Source: Primulina eburnea (lineage: Eukaryota; Streptophyta; Magnoliopsida; Lamiales; Gesneriaceae). Taken from it: a stretch of 64,000 nt of DNA. The stretch spans positions 2,418,001 to 2,482,000 of the forward strand of contig NC_133116.1 in NCBI RefSeq assembly GCF_022965805.1, read 5' to 3'. Made by a program: the position numbers and the translations under genes. The notes under the pieces are model-generated. The model was given only the letters and a program-made list of their open reading frames with translations. It had not been told where the DNA came from and searched no databases. Below, piece after piece: positions 25,070 through 37,228 of the stretch. How positions within the stretch are numbered: position 1 is the first letter of the stretch; each line of letters opens with the position of its first letter.

Positions 25070-25643
25070 TGTATGCTATGGGGTAAGATACAAATAAGAG
25101 TTAGTGACCTGTATCTGCCCCAAGAGAAGATGAAAACCTGATATAAATAGGACTAGATATGACAGCTAACAAAATTATTTACCCATTCGTTTGTTCCTCC
25201 TCTCCCCATTAACCTGAGTAGCAAGTTAACATGAGCGGCAGACACATGATTTATAGAGAGCATGGCACTCTGTTGATAGAGGAGGCCATAAAAAAGTTCC
25301 AATTTTTCCATAGATTTTTTTAATTTTACGCTCACAACTGAGCCATTTATCAAGAATACAAATGTGTTGACAGTATAGGTAACAATAAAGGATGTAATCT
25401 TTGAATGTACTTTACAGTGGTATTACATGTATATATTTGTCAGAGTTCTTTGGTGGCAAATAAGCCATTGTTTCTTCCTTGAACAATTATGTCTGGATTA
25501 GGTTATCATGCACCAGAAATATACCGCCTTCTTCATTCATTTCAAGTAAATAGCAGCTTGGCTGCAAAACAATCAATTCCGTGGGGCTTGGAGGTGATTT
25601 TTATTGAAAAAAACAAAAACAACAAATTCTTTGGGAACAAAGG

Positions 25644-25769
25644 AACAGGAGAAGGATGTTAAGAAATAGAACTGCATTCACAATACAAGGTGCTGGGTTG
25701 TTTATAAACAGGAGAAGGATGTTAAGAAATAGAACTGCATTCACAATACAAGGTGCTGGGTTGTTTATA
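25644..25769. repeat. 63-bp perfect tandem duplication
   Basis: The unit starts AACAGGAGAAGGATGTTAAG and ends GGTGCTGGGTTGTTTATA. It occurs twice in direct order at 25644-25706 and 25707-25769 without visible mismatches, so the duplication is recent. It lies about 0.6 kb past the demethylase stop codon, in the 3' flank. Confidence 0.9.
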
Positions 25770-27659
25770 GTGAATGGAAAATTAATTAGCTCGTGTAGTA
25801 GGCTTTGGATCGTATCAATTTTAATTAAATGATATGCATATAAGTGGTTTCAAATGACCGCTTTCTGAAAGCTTAAATAATCTTTACTTTTTTGAAATGC
25901 CAAATGACAATTGTTTTTTCGAAAGGTTAAATAACATTTTTTGGAAGATTAAATAATATTTGTTTTTCTAAAAGGTCAAATAACATTTCACATTTTGAAG
26001 ATCAACTTTTTTATATATATGCATATGACCGTACTTGTGTTAGATGGGGCTTGAATAAAAAATTTTAAAAAATCGTACATGTATTCGATGGGGGTCTAAA
26101 GGGAAAATTTAAAAATGGGTTCTATTGTTGCTATAAATAATGTTAAAATTCAGTTAACAAATAATAAATACAATAAATAATACATAAATACACAAGAAAC
26201 AATATATTACATAAAAAAACAAGTCAATAAATATTTGAAATAATTACATAAATAATAATCGTCTATATATTTTAGAGAGAAAAAATATATCAAATTTGTA
26301 TAATCTAGTTTTCGTATCGTTTCTTTGTCAATCAACACATAGCTAGCTTATTTAATCTATTTTGTGACATTATTGATAGAATGTAAATGTTTATTAACTT
26401 CATCTTCGATATGCTTCTTTCTGCTTATGCAACTATCACTAGGATAGTTAACAAAATCTTATATATAAGTATTTGAGAATAAATCATCCAATTTTAACAA
26501 ACACTGAAGCATCTTAAATTGAAGTTCTATACAATATTTCATCAAACTAGTTATAGACTAACTCTTTAACTTATACAAACTCAACAAATGTCCCAAAGTC
26601 TCTTGATATCGTTTAAATTGTTCAAACCGAACTTAAAAAAAAAAGAACGAGTTTGATCAATTATAAACAAAAAATATTCAAATTAATCTTCTTTTTATAT
26701 AATATTGGGCCAAAAAAATTTATTTCAGTAGGTCATCGACTCAAATCATATACGTTGGACCCCCTCAAAGACCGGGCCCTGAGGCAGTGACCTCAAAGCG
26801 TAGCACAGTTACAACTTGTGATGCCATAATGCCCATTCACGGTGGTTCAGCTACGGGAGCTACCAGTATTTCTTTCATTATTTAAAGTGATAATACTGAG
26901 ATACAAGAATATTTTATCAGCATTACCGATCCTAAGAATTCACACCTATACAGAATTAGAAAGTCTGGATAATTTTATTGCATACCCATTACCCAACATA
27001 CTTGTGAACTAATACTTGTAAAAGACTTTGGTTAAATTGAGGCTCTATTGACAATTACCCCAAGGTAATTGCCGAGGCGCTTGTCTTGGGGACAACTGCC
27101 TTAGTTTATAACAGTCTAACAATAGTGCGTGATGCAAAATAAGGAACATATTTGAGGTGAGACATTTTTGTTCAAATAAAGTTAACAAACACAGACTTGA
27201 AGAAGTCCCATTTTTCTCTTGTTCTTTGATCAACCTGTCTATTTTTTTACCTCAGTTTCAAATTCGGGTCACAAAACCCGAAACATAAGGCAAATAGATA
27301 ACATCCACCATTCTGAAAACATCATGAACGAAGTGAAACCAGCCACGAATCAAGTAAATACCTGGCCTGCTCGAAATCGTTCTTTTGGAGTCCATCCCGA
27401 GTTCTTATACGGTGAAAACATGCCCGAATGATGCAGAATAAATTGCTGAACAAAGCAAACTGAAGATACGCCGCACCTGCATCGGTATGACGAAATGTCC
27501 GCGGGAAATATGAGAAATTTTCCGCGAAGAGTTTCGCTTGTATCCGAGTCTGCCGACTTTTTCCATTCGTTCTACGCAAGTTTGCCCTCTTTTTCCCGCG
27601 GAAAAACATAAAACTGTTGCAAATAAACGATAAGATTAATTATATCTCGGTCACACGCT

Positions 27660-27661
<2 letters not shown>

Positions 27662-27726
<65 letters not shown>
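27662..27726. repeat. (TA)n microsatellite, left part
   Basis: About 32 TA units run up to the left end of the Helitron-like element. A further short (TA)n run continues at 29402-29414 on its right side. Confidence 0.95.
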
Positions 27727-27729
<3 letters not shown>

Positions 27730-29401
27730 AACATCTAACATTCATATAAATATACCACTTCAATTGTGAATTTCTTTATCTGTCCTTGTTCATTTAAGAT
27801 TTGTCCTTGTTCATTTAAGTTGGCCAAATAAATTATTAGGTTATCTCAAGGGTTTTTTTTTTTAATTCATTGTCCATCTTAAATGAGTTTGGACATTAAT
27901 ACATATTCCTCTTTATTTCTTAAATTTTATGCCAAAAAAATTATTTTTTTACATTCCCTTTTTCATTTAAGTTAGCAAATTAAATTAATATATCTTTTTA
28001 AGGGTTTTTTTGTTATTCATTGTCCATCTTTGATAAATTTGGACTAATTCACATTCTTCTTTATTTTCTAAATTTTATGACAAAAAATTATTTATTTACA
28101 TTTTTTAGTCAAAAAATTATTTTTTTTTACATTTCTTTGTTCATTTAAATTAGAAAATTAAATTAATATGTCTTTTTAAGGGTTTTTTTGTTATTCATTA
28201 TCCATATTTGATAAATTTGGTCATTAATTCACATTCTTCTTTATTTTCTAAATTTTATGACAAAAAACTATTATTTACTTTTCTTAGTCAATTTCTTAAG
28301 TTTTTTTTTTAATTCATTGTTCATCACACATTCCTCTTTATTTCTTAAATTTTATGACAAAAAAATTATTTTTTTACATTTCCTTGTTCATTTAATTTAG
28401 AAAATTAATATGTCTTTTTAAGGGTTTTTTTGTAATTCATTGTCTATCTTTGATAAATTTGGACATTAATTCACATTATTCTTTATTTTCTAAATTTTAT
28501 GACAAAAAATTATTTATTTACATTTCGTAGTCGATTTTTGTGATTCATTGTCCATCTTAAATATATTTGGACATTAATACACATTATTCTTTTTTTTTCT
28601 TCTAAATTTTAAACTAAATTTATGATATAATCTTTTAAAAAAATTTAATCAATATAATCTTTATAATAAATATGAACTATATTGATAGTTTGTTATATAT
28701 TACAATTTTTATATAATTTTTTTAATTAAGTATTACATATTATTTTATTTATATATATTTTTTACTATATATATTTATTTGAGCGGTATTATATTAAAGT
28801 TTTATTTTTCTTAAATTATTAATCATCAATATTAATTTATAAATGATTCATTCTGATATAAAATTAATTATCTATAATATGTATTCTAAAAAAACGTAGA
28901 AATTAAATAAAATCCGCAATGTGTTAAAAGTTAGTAAAAGCAAAAGTGATATTTACCTTAAAAACAAGTTTAATGATTTTATTTTAACATTATTATGATG
29001 ATTTAGTAAATTAAGAGAATTTTATTTGACGTTTGTCTATGTATACTCTATTTAAGTCAATTTAGTTTTGATTTTGGTAAAATTCACTATTCTGATAATT
29101 TTATTTTTATTGTTTTTTTTTTCATTTTGAATGAAAAATAATTTTGTTGATTTATCATTTAATTTTGATTTATCATTTAAGAGAGCTGTATTATGTCGCG
29201 GATTGAAAAATGTTATATAAATAAGTGAATATATATTATTTATAATCATGATGTACTTTTATGTTTTGTGTTTCGATATATTTAGATTGATAAATACTTA
29301 TAAACATTATGTTATTTAAACGACTTTAAACAGTATCTAATTCTCGTTATTATATTTTTCATTATTAGTCACCTACGTGCATCGCACGTGTACATTCCTA
29401 G
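27727..29401 (+). mobile_element. non-autonomous Helitron-like element inserted in a TA microsatellite
   Basis: The left end is TC (27727-27728) directly after an A. The right end is CTAG (29398-29401) directly before a T. Eight bases before CTAG is a hairpin: ACGTGC (29375-29380), loop ATC, GCACGT (29384-29389). TC start, CTRR end, subterminal hairpin and insertion between A and T are the Helitron hallmarks. The flanks are TA repeat on both sides, as expected if one microsatellite was split. The 1675-bp body is AT-rich, with no RepHel reading frame and no captured exon that I recognise. Confidence 0.75.
27787..28610. repeat. degenerate tandem repeats inside the Helitron-like element
   Basis: A block of roughly 105-180 bp recurs about six times. 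Each block holds a TTGTTCATTTAA-like start, an AAGGGTTTTTTTG tract, ATTCATTGTCCATCTT, an AATTTGGACATTAATTCACA-like stretch and CTTTATTTTCTAAATTTTAT. The anchor ATTCATTGTCCATC and its variants lie near 27866, 28016, 28194, 28312, 28436 and 28542. Copies differ by substitutions and internal deletions. Confidence 0.8.
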
Positions 29402-30636
29402 TATATATATATATACTAGCCACCGAAGCACACGCGTTGTATGTATCATTAATATATGAAGCTAATATATTAAGCATTCATGACACTTAGCCATAATCAC
29501 ACCCAAACACATAATATATATTTATGTAAATATCGTTAAAATGTCACTCACCTACTAATATAAAAAATTTGTATATCATTGACCGACACTTCATCGATGT
29601 CCAAATAACTTACACGATAGATGTGTAACATATCAAAATTATACATCGCTCTAGGTTCATCATAACAAAAAATTAATTTTAAAAAGTACATTTATCTCTC
29701 GAAATTGTATCAAAATTATATTTATACTCGTTAACTTTAAAATTTACATATATCTCTTTATAGTTTTTGTACAACTCATATTAGTATCAAACTTATATTT
29801 ACACCAATTAACTTTAAAAATTACATATATCTCTTGGTACATTTTTAGACACCTTACAATTAGTCAATTACTACATGTTCACAATATTACAGAGTATGGA
29901 AATTTTAAAATTATATTTCTTTAAAAAAAATTAAAAATTAAAACAAAACCAAAATAGATATTTTATTTTGACTGTGAATGTTAAAATTCAAAACAATATA
30001 TTTAGCCGGTATATTTTAAAATTAAAATCATAAAAGCAAATCAAAATAAATTTATAATTAGATTTTTTTAATATGTTATTTGCTTTTGTTTTAATTTTTT
30101 GTTCATCATCAAACGTCTCGAGATGTAGTTCATAGCTGAGAAAAAATATACAAGAAAAAATAACAAGATAAAAAAAATATTTAAAAAACTAGAATATAAA
30201 AAAAACCAAAAAAAATGAAACATAAAAAAAAAAGTTTGATTGTGTTATCTTTTTCCTTGTTAAGCCCTTTTTTATTTTTATTTTTTAACATTTTTTATAA
30301 ATTAGATTATTTCTTATATCCTTTAAAAAAAAATATTTCTTGTATTATATATCTGTGAAAAGAAAGTCATATTCATTTAGTCACTAGCTATTTGAATTAA
30401 AAAATTGAAATTTTATTGATATATAATAAAATAAAAATAGACGATGACACGTTACTCTGTAGGAAGAAACTTTATAATAAGAGATATAATCACTAATTTT
30501 TATAAAAAAATTAATCATCAAGCATTATAAACATTAAACTCTCCACACACAAAAAAAAAAACTATATTTATTTGGTAATATATTTATGTCATAATTTCCG
30601 AGAATATCTGCCAGTGCAGCACAAATCTATGCTAAA

Positions 30637-31974
30637 ATGTCAATTCATCCCTCCACCTTCGCAACGATCGAACCATCCCGCTACATCACCTTCACAATCC
30701 CAAATTCTCCGGCCTCCCGCCACCATCTTCTCCGCATCGCCGTCCTAGATTCACCCGCCGTGACCATCAGCGACGCCAATGGATTTGACGCCGCCACCGC
30801 AGCCATGTGGGTGCCAAAAGGCCGCGAATCAGATTGGATTTTCTCCACTTTCTCCGGCCACCTCCACCTCCTCCTTTCTTCGCCAACTTCCTCGCCTCTC
30901 TCACGTTTGATCCTGATTTCCGATTCACAATCATACGCCTGCCACGCTTCCTCAGTCCAACCAAATGTCGCCCCTCTGGTATTGGCGCTGACCCCCAAAT
31001 CTGCTTTTCTTGATAACGGTGAAGTTCCGGAGATACCATTCTTGATATACGAAGATGAAGTGGTCACAGGTTCAATCTTGGAGACTTGTGAAGGGCCTTG
31101 TGTTGGTGAAATGCTGATAGAGAACGTTGAGTTGAGGAATGACGATAGCGTTGTTCGAGAATTTAGGAGGAGGTTGAGGTTTAAGAGAATGCCGAATTTG
31201 GTACAAACCCAGATGAGAATTCGCCCGAAAAATAAGTTTTTATGCGAAGAATTGCATGATATGGAATTTGAATTAGATGACGATGTATTGGTCCATCCAT
31301 ATCTGAGTCCCATGGTGGCTGGCATTTCAGTCATTAGCGCATGTTTGGAAGAGCGGATTCAAGATGGATTTAGGCCGAAAGCTCTGTGTCTGGGGGTGGG
31401 AGGAGGGGCATTGATTGGATTTTTGAGTAAAAAGTTGGATTTCGAGGTTGTAGGAGTGGAAATAGATGTCGTGGTCTCGGAAGTTGCGAAGAGGCATTTT
31501 GGACTGGGGAACAATGAGCTTATCCATCTACATGTCGGTGATGGGATCGAATTTCTTAGTGATCTAGCGATGAAAGTGGACGGGGCTTTTAAGTTAGACG
31601 TTATAATGGTTGATCTGGATTCATGTGATGCATCAATGGGAAGTTATGCTCCGCCTATGGAGTTTGTGCAAAAATATGTTCTTTTAGCTGCGAGAGCCAT
31701 TCTCCATGAGACCGGCGTCGTCGTTATAAATATCATTCCTTCGAGTGAGTCGTTTTATGGGAGGTTGATTAGAGAGTTTGAAGAGGTGTTTGAAGAGTTG
31801 TATGAGATTGATGTTGAAAATGAGGAAAACCTTGTTCTTATTGCCACTAAATCGAGAATTGAGTGTTTTGATACCCGCAGTGACACATTCTTTGATAAGT
31901 TGAAGGCGTGCGTTCCAAGATCTTACATGGATTCCATGAGGAAGATTTCAAAGACAGGTCGTCCTGTACTCTAA
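30637..31974 (+). CDS. METTL13-like SAM-dependent methyltransferase (single domain)
   Basis: One intronless exon gives 445 aa from an ATG in AAAATGTC context. The layout matches the C-terminal half of METTL13: a VPKGRESDWIFST segment at about 63-75 (METTL13 has a PQGRE-type segment here), a middle region with RMPNLVQTQ, VHPYLSPMVAGI, then a spermidine-synthase-like Rossmann domain. SAM motif I is LGVGGGALIGFL (about 253-264), followed by the acidic VVGVEID (about 274-280) and a DVIMVDLDS strand. Human METTL13 has two methyltransferase domains and modifies eEF1A at its N-terminus and a lysine. This protein lacks the first of them. eEF1A as substrate is inference. No signal peptide or membrane segment is seen, so it is probably cytosolic. 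Confidence 0.8.
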   Translation: MSIHPSTFATIEPSRYITFTIPNSPASRHHLLRIAVLDSPAVTISDANGFDAATAAMWVPKGRESDWIFSTFSGHLHLLLSSPTSSPLSRLILISDSQSYACHASSVQPNVAPLVLALTPKSAFLDNGEVPEIPFLIYEDEVVTGSILETCEGPCVGEMLIENVELRNDDSVVREFRRRLRFKRMPNLVQTQMRIRPKNKFLCEELHDMEFELDDDVLVHPYLSPMVAGISVISACLEERIQDGFRPKALCLGVGGGALIGFLSKKLDFEVVGVEIDVVVSEVAKRHFGLGNNELIHLHVGDGIEFLSDLAMKVDGAFKLDVIMVDLDSCDASMGSYAPPMEFVQKYVLLAARAILHETGVVVINIIPSSESFYGRLIREFEEVFEELYEIDVENEENLVLIATKSRIECFDTRSDTFFDKLKACVPRSYMDSMRKISKTGRPVL

Positions 31975-32896
31975 CCAAGCCTATGCACGAGGAGGACTTG
32001 TTTTTCTCAAGTGAATTCTTGGAGAATGCTAATGTGACAAGGGACACGGATCAAAAAAGAAAAAAAATTCCAGTTTTGCTTTTGAGATTTGAGGAGTTGA
32101 TTAGCCCGTAGGCTCGAAGTGGATCGTGCTGATACACTGGCTAATGTGTTTTGTTCAGTGTTCTTTTACTGATGAGAATGTCATTTTGTAGCTCTATCAT
32201 ATGCCTCTCTGACGGCTTCTTGTTTGTTGATGAGGGGCGAGCATGTATAAAAAATTGAATATTTCTTCCAAAAAATATAATTCCCTCATTTTACTAATTA
32301 TCTTACTACTATTTGATTAAATATCAATATAAGATATTACTATATTTTTTTATTATATAATAACCAATAAACCAATCCACCGTTGTTCAAAAATAAATAA
32401 ATAAATAACTAACATACAAGATTTATAAGAGAGTAGATAGCAACCAAATCTTTGGTGAATTGGCCCAATGGGCCAACATATATCAGGCCTCATTATAGTG
32501 AGGTGATGCACACATTATTAAAAAATAAAAAGTAAAATAGGTTAAGTCTGTCTCTTGGCCGCAGCCGTCTACTTCCGCTGTTGAAGTATCTGGAGAAGCA
32601 GAAATTTTGTGGAATCAAGAACGCGAAACTTGAAGTTTGAGGTAAAATTCGTAATTTATATCATAATTTTTTGGTTAATCGAACGATTGTTGTTCTTTGT
32701 AATTCAAATCCCATAAATTCGTTCAGTTTGAATGAAACAAAATCTAGCCTAATCCCTTCAAATATCAATTCTGTGTTCCAAACTTGCAATCTGGTGCCTC
32801 TAAACAGAGGGTTAATTATTCTTCCCGTTATTATGAACTGCTCTTTTATTGGCATAGATTCGATCAACAATTATATCCACGCTTGTCTGTAGAAAA
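31975..32896. other. 3' UTR of the methyltransferase gene and promoter/leader of the RRM gene
   Basis: 31975-32250 is probable 3' UTR. About 32280-32520 is AT-rich spacer. A likely first leader exon lies around 32560-32641, with a donor (GAG|GTAAAATT) near 32642. The next acceptor must precede the ATG at 32897. No gene or mobile element is seen. Confidence 0.45.
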
Positions 32897-35187
32897 ATGG
32901 GGATAAAAGCTAAGAAGAGAATGATGGCCAAGAATTTGAAGAAGGCCTCTGCTGATATCTCTGCTTCGAAAAAGGAATCACGTGATTTCCTGGTATGCTA
33001 CTGCCTGTTAATTTATTATAATCGATCAGTGAGTCGGGAGTTGTGACATGTTTTGAACTTTTTGTTTGGAAAAATTATTTTTAGCCGCTAGAGGGTGGTC
33101 CAGCGAGGGATATTCTGAAAATCGAAGATAAAGAGAACAAAGCAACCGTCTTGTATATTGGGAGAATCCCGCACGGATTTTACGAGAATGAGATGGAAGG
33201 TATTGGTTTTTCGTTATTTGGCTGATGTATTTGTCGAGTTCTTGAATTTAGCTCCGCAGGTATTGTTTTGTGTCGCATTCCCATAAAAGATGTGTCGATT
33301 TACAGGTTTCTTCAAGCAGTTTGGTTCTATCAAGCGGCTTAGAATTGCAAGGAATAGAAAGGTGTGTTTTTTCTTGCTATATTTTGTAATTTTTCATTAG
33401 TTTTTGAGCTTTGTTGGTAATGTTAATGTGCATGTCATCAACTCGAATTTTATGCCCATAGCCTATGAATTCTATGATTGATTTCTTTTTCTATCTTGCG
33501 TGACAGACCGGAAAATCAAAGCATTTTGGATTCATCGAGTTCGAGTCTCCCGAGGTTGAATTTCTGCAAAGATATTATAATCTCACTTGCTTCAGGATGC
33601 GCTTTTGATAGTCGGAGTCTTCATTCTTTTGTTCTCAACTGCAGGTTGCCAAAGTTGTTGCCGATTGCATGCATAATTATTTAATGTACGAGCATTTATT
33701 ACAAGTGAGTCTTGTTCCCCCGGAACGTGTTCATCCGCAATTGTGAGTAATGACATTTTACCATTGCAATCCCCTTGTTATGCAATTGCCTAGTCATCCC
33801 ATTTTATGATTATAATGATGCTAAAGTTGGAAGAAATTTCCTCTGGAAATCATTCATACTTGGCGATATCTTTTCTTTGACGTGAATAAATGAATAATCA
33901 ATCCTATAGTATGTGATAACCTATGTAGCACGGATACCTTAAATTTTTTTTTTTTGGAAGTATCGGATACAGATACGATACGGATACGGATACGACACGC
34001 GGAAACACGTGTCGGATACCTCAAAATCCGTATCGTTGACTTTGTTTAGGGTTGACCAGCCGGATACGTTGTGGACACGGCGAGGACACGCCATGGATAC
34101 GGCTTGGATACGTTTGAGCAAAATTGCAAATATTTAAAAGTTTTAGGGATTAATTAAAAAATTAAAATTTCTAGGGACTAAAAGAAAATAATTTAAAATA
34201 AATTGGGCTGGATTTTAAATCCCTAAATAAATTTGTCCATCTCTTTCATTCCATTTCTGCGCAAGCGGCTCTCAATTCAACCGATATAGATGTTTGATTT
34301 CTTTTTACTTAAAGATGGATTTTGCATTTAATATTTTGTACTTGAGATATTATGATTAATGAAATATTACATCTATCTCTATAATTTTTACTTTTCAATA
34401 TTAAATTTATATAAATATAAATATATATAATATTTATATATATTTTAATGATTTTCGTATCATAACCGTATCGTGTTCAAAATTTGACGTGTCGTCGTAT
34501 CCGTATCGTATTCGATACGATACTCGTACCCATATCCATGCAACATTAACATGGGCTTGATTCTTATTTGATGATGGGTCAACACTTAAACGAGACATCC
34601 TTTTACTTGTAAAGATGCAAATCTCGAAGGCTCGTTGAATTGGTCATTGATTGTGGCTTGACTATTTCAGATGGAAAGGCGTGAACCGCACTTACAAACC
34701 CTTGGATTGGGTTCAAATCGAACGGAGACGTCAAGATAAGGTATAAACTTAATTTGAACTTATCATGCTATTTTGTTTAAAGATTGACGTAAAGTTTGTG
34801 AAAGCACAAATCTTGCATATAATTCTTAATCATAATTTTTGAATCCTACGTCGTCCAGGAGAAAACTTTTGAACAACAGCAGAAATCGGTGATGTCTGTA
34901 CTGAAAAGAGATAAGAAAAGACGAAAGCGGATTGAGGCTGCTGGTATTGATTACGAGTGTCCGGAAATTGTAAGAATTTACTGGCACGAGAACATTATAA
35001 AATCCTCATACGTTTAATGCCCATGTGCTTTACCTCAAAAACTATTCCATATTTTGATCAAATAATAAATTTATAGTGTCGCAAGTGTTTGATTTCTAGA
35101 TTTAAAAACTGAATGATTTGACTGAACTTTTTTCAGGTGGGTGGCGCCCACGGTGTTCCGAAGAAGATTAAGTTTGATTTCGAATAG
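32897..35187 (+). CDS. NIFK-like nucleolar RNA-binding protein (single RRM)
   Basis: Eight exons are read: 32897-32992, 33085-33199, 33306-33361, 33507-33554, 33645-33742, 34671-34740, 34859-34969 and 35137-35187, totalling 645 nt or 214 aa. A basic N-terminus is followed by one RRM with RNP2 (LYIGRI, about 55-60) and RNP1 (KHFGFIEF, 94-101). After it come [13 protein letters not shown] and a basic tail with [19 protein letters not shown]. This order and length match the eukaryotic MKI67-FHA-interacting nucleolar protein family (yeast Nop15), which acts in 60S ribosome assembly in the nucleolus. The FHA-binding part of the human protein is absent. Intron 5 (33743-34670) carries a transposon-like insert. 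Confidence 0.88.
33924..34545. mobile_element. MITE-like element with GATACG-rich inverted ends, inside an intron
   Basis: The left end starts TGTAGCACGGATAC and runs into repeated GGATACG/GATACGG motifs to about 34120. The right end is the inverse: repeated CGTATC motifs from about 34455, ending in GTATCC/ATATCCATGCAACA. The outer 14 bases pair with about three mismatches. The AT-rich middle has no coding capacity. No clear target-site duplication is visible, so the exact edges and superfamily are unsure. It sits in sense-neutral position in intron 5 of the RRM gene. Confidence 0.7.
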
Positions 35188-36344
35188 GTACTATGAGTCT
35201 CTTCTTTAACGCCATCATACCCTTTGTCTGATGGCTTTTGAGAACCGCATTATCATCTCATCAAGCAATATGTTGTGTTTATCTAACGCCACCATATCTT
35301 GTTATTTTGGATGAGACAAGCTTCATTTGTTTCTAGTAAAACATGATTTTGGAGGTGTTGGAATTTCAAACAGCCCCATATTCTATTTGAATCTTGCATA
35401 ACTATTTGATCAAATTTGTGGTTGTGGTTTTATTTAGATTTCATTTTATGTTATGGCTAAACTTGTTTGATTTTTGTTTGACCTTTTTTCTTTATATATA
35501 TATACTTCATGTCTTTGTAGAGTTCATAAATATAATTTCAGTTAATATACATACGCATGTACTTGAGAGTCATGTCAAAAAAGTCTTAATTCGTTGAAGT
35601 GGTTAAATTTAAGGAAAAAGAGTAATTTTTGGGGACAAGTGAAATGCCCGCTATTTATGAGTAATAATATTAACACAGGAGTGTGGATTCGATTGGGTTG
35701 GTGTATAGTACTATTTAAAAATTGATCGATCCGAACTCGAGTCCAATTCAACCCGAAAACTTCCAACCCAGACACGACTAACTTGTTTAACTCCATTAAC
35801 TCGATTTTTTTTAAAAATCTAATTATTAAAAATAAAATATATTTATAAAATTAAATAAACAATTGATTAATGAATAAAAAATGTAGAAAATAAATATTAA
35901 ATTATGACAATTTATGATATAAATATATAATATATATTTTTCAGATATACAATATATAAAAATATAGATAATATTTATTAATTATTTTTTAAAAAATTAA
36001 AATTTTCGAGTCAACCAAATATGACTCATTCGTTCGTTTTTATGGGATCAGCTATCGAGTCTATCTTTAAGAATAAAGAATAGATGTGTCAAAATGAGTC
36101 AGCAGAACTGGTCGATCCGGAGTCTAGCAACAACCCACCATTTGGCGGAGCTGGACGGGCCGACCACCATTTGGGCTGGTTAGGATATTGCCAAGAGCGG
36201 GACGAGCAAACACGTCAATTTTAATTATATTTGGCGGGGTTGGGGTGAGACTACCACGTTAGAAAGCGTGGTACAAAGAGGAAAGCACAATGTTCAACAC
36301 TTTTCGCGAGTGCAAAAAATTCAATTAAAATATTTTGGATATTG

Positions 36345-36462
36345 TTCAATTTATATTACAAGTCCCCACCGAGGCATCATGTGATGTGATATATATATAT
36401 ATATTCAATTGATATAACAAGTCTCCACCGAAGCATCATGTGATGTGATATATATATATAAT
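36345..36462. repeat. 59-bp tandem repeat, two copies
   Basis: The copies start at 36345 and 36404. Each has TTCAATT, a TATAACAAGTC-type stretch, CCACCGA(A/G)GCATCATGTG and ATGTGATATATATATATA, with only a few differences. The TA tract at the end may have helped it to duplicate. Confidence 0.8.
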
Positions 36463-37050
36463 GTGAAACGATTTCACATATCTATGTGAATGAGAAAGAT
36501 CGACTCGGTCCATACATATAATGAAAAAATACTATTATTTCATGGTCTGAGTCAGATCATATTACAAAATTGATCCGTCACAATATCTCATAATTTTTTT
36601 TGTGTTTTTTTAATATTTTATATTTAATATTATTTTATAATTATGGATTCACCCTCAAATGTTTGTAACCTATGTACATTTTAAAAGATACTTTGATTTC
36701 AATTACATATCACATTCAATATTTATCTTTGCATGCCAGAGAGTCCCAAATTTAGCATACTAAAAATTTCACTATCTGAATTAAAAAATAAAGTAGATGT
36801 TACAAATGTCATATGGAAACAATAAAAATAACTCATAAATCAACGAAGTTATGCTACTCATCGGACAAACTTTTTCAGACACAACAATAGAATAATTCAA
36901 TTTTCCATTACCAGCACCCCATTTGGTATCAGTAATTTTCATAGAATAATTTATTTTTAAAAATTAGAGACACGAAGATAACTTATCACCACACATCGAA
37001 AATGTAAAATGAGAAAAGTTGCCCGAAAGAGTGTGTGTATATAATGACAA

Positions 37051-37228
37051 AAACTTGTGTGAGACGATCTCACGAGTCGTATTTTTTAGACGGATCTCTT
37101 AATTGGATCATCCATGAAAATATTATTTTTTACGCTAAGAGTATTACTTTTTATCGTGAATATCGGTAGGATTGACCCGTCCTACAGATAAAGATTCGTG
37201 AGACCGTCTCACAAGAGACATACTCGTG
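37051..37228 (+). repeat. palindrome-ended repeat, copy E
   Basis: This full-length copy begins ACTTGTGTGAGACGATCTCA and ends ATTCGTGAGACCGTCTCACA, with TACGCTAAGAGTATTACTTT in the middle. Confidence 0.88.

Larger units (their letters stand above)
25070..30636. other. spacer rich in repeats downstream of the demethylase gene
   Basis: The start should hold the 3' UTR of the demethylase gene. A 63-bp tandem duplication lies at 25644-25769. From 25.8 to 27.6 kb I see AT-rich DNA with no convincing gene; several short open frames lack coding character. A TA microsatellite interrupted by a Helitron-like element fills 27662-29420. From 29.4 to 30.6 kb the DNA is again AT-rich with poly(A)/poly(T) runs. 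Confidence 0.5.

Noticed and set aside
30681..31334. 217-codon open frame on the minus strand opposite the methyltransferase
   Set aside because: It is a shadow of a real plus-strand gene with clear motifs. The minus frame has no recognisable domain.
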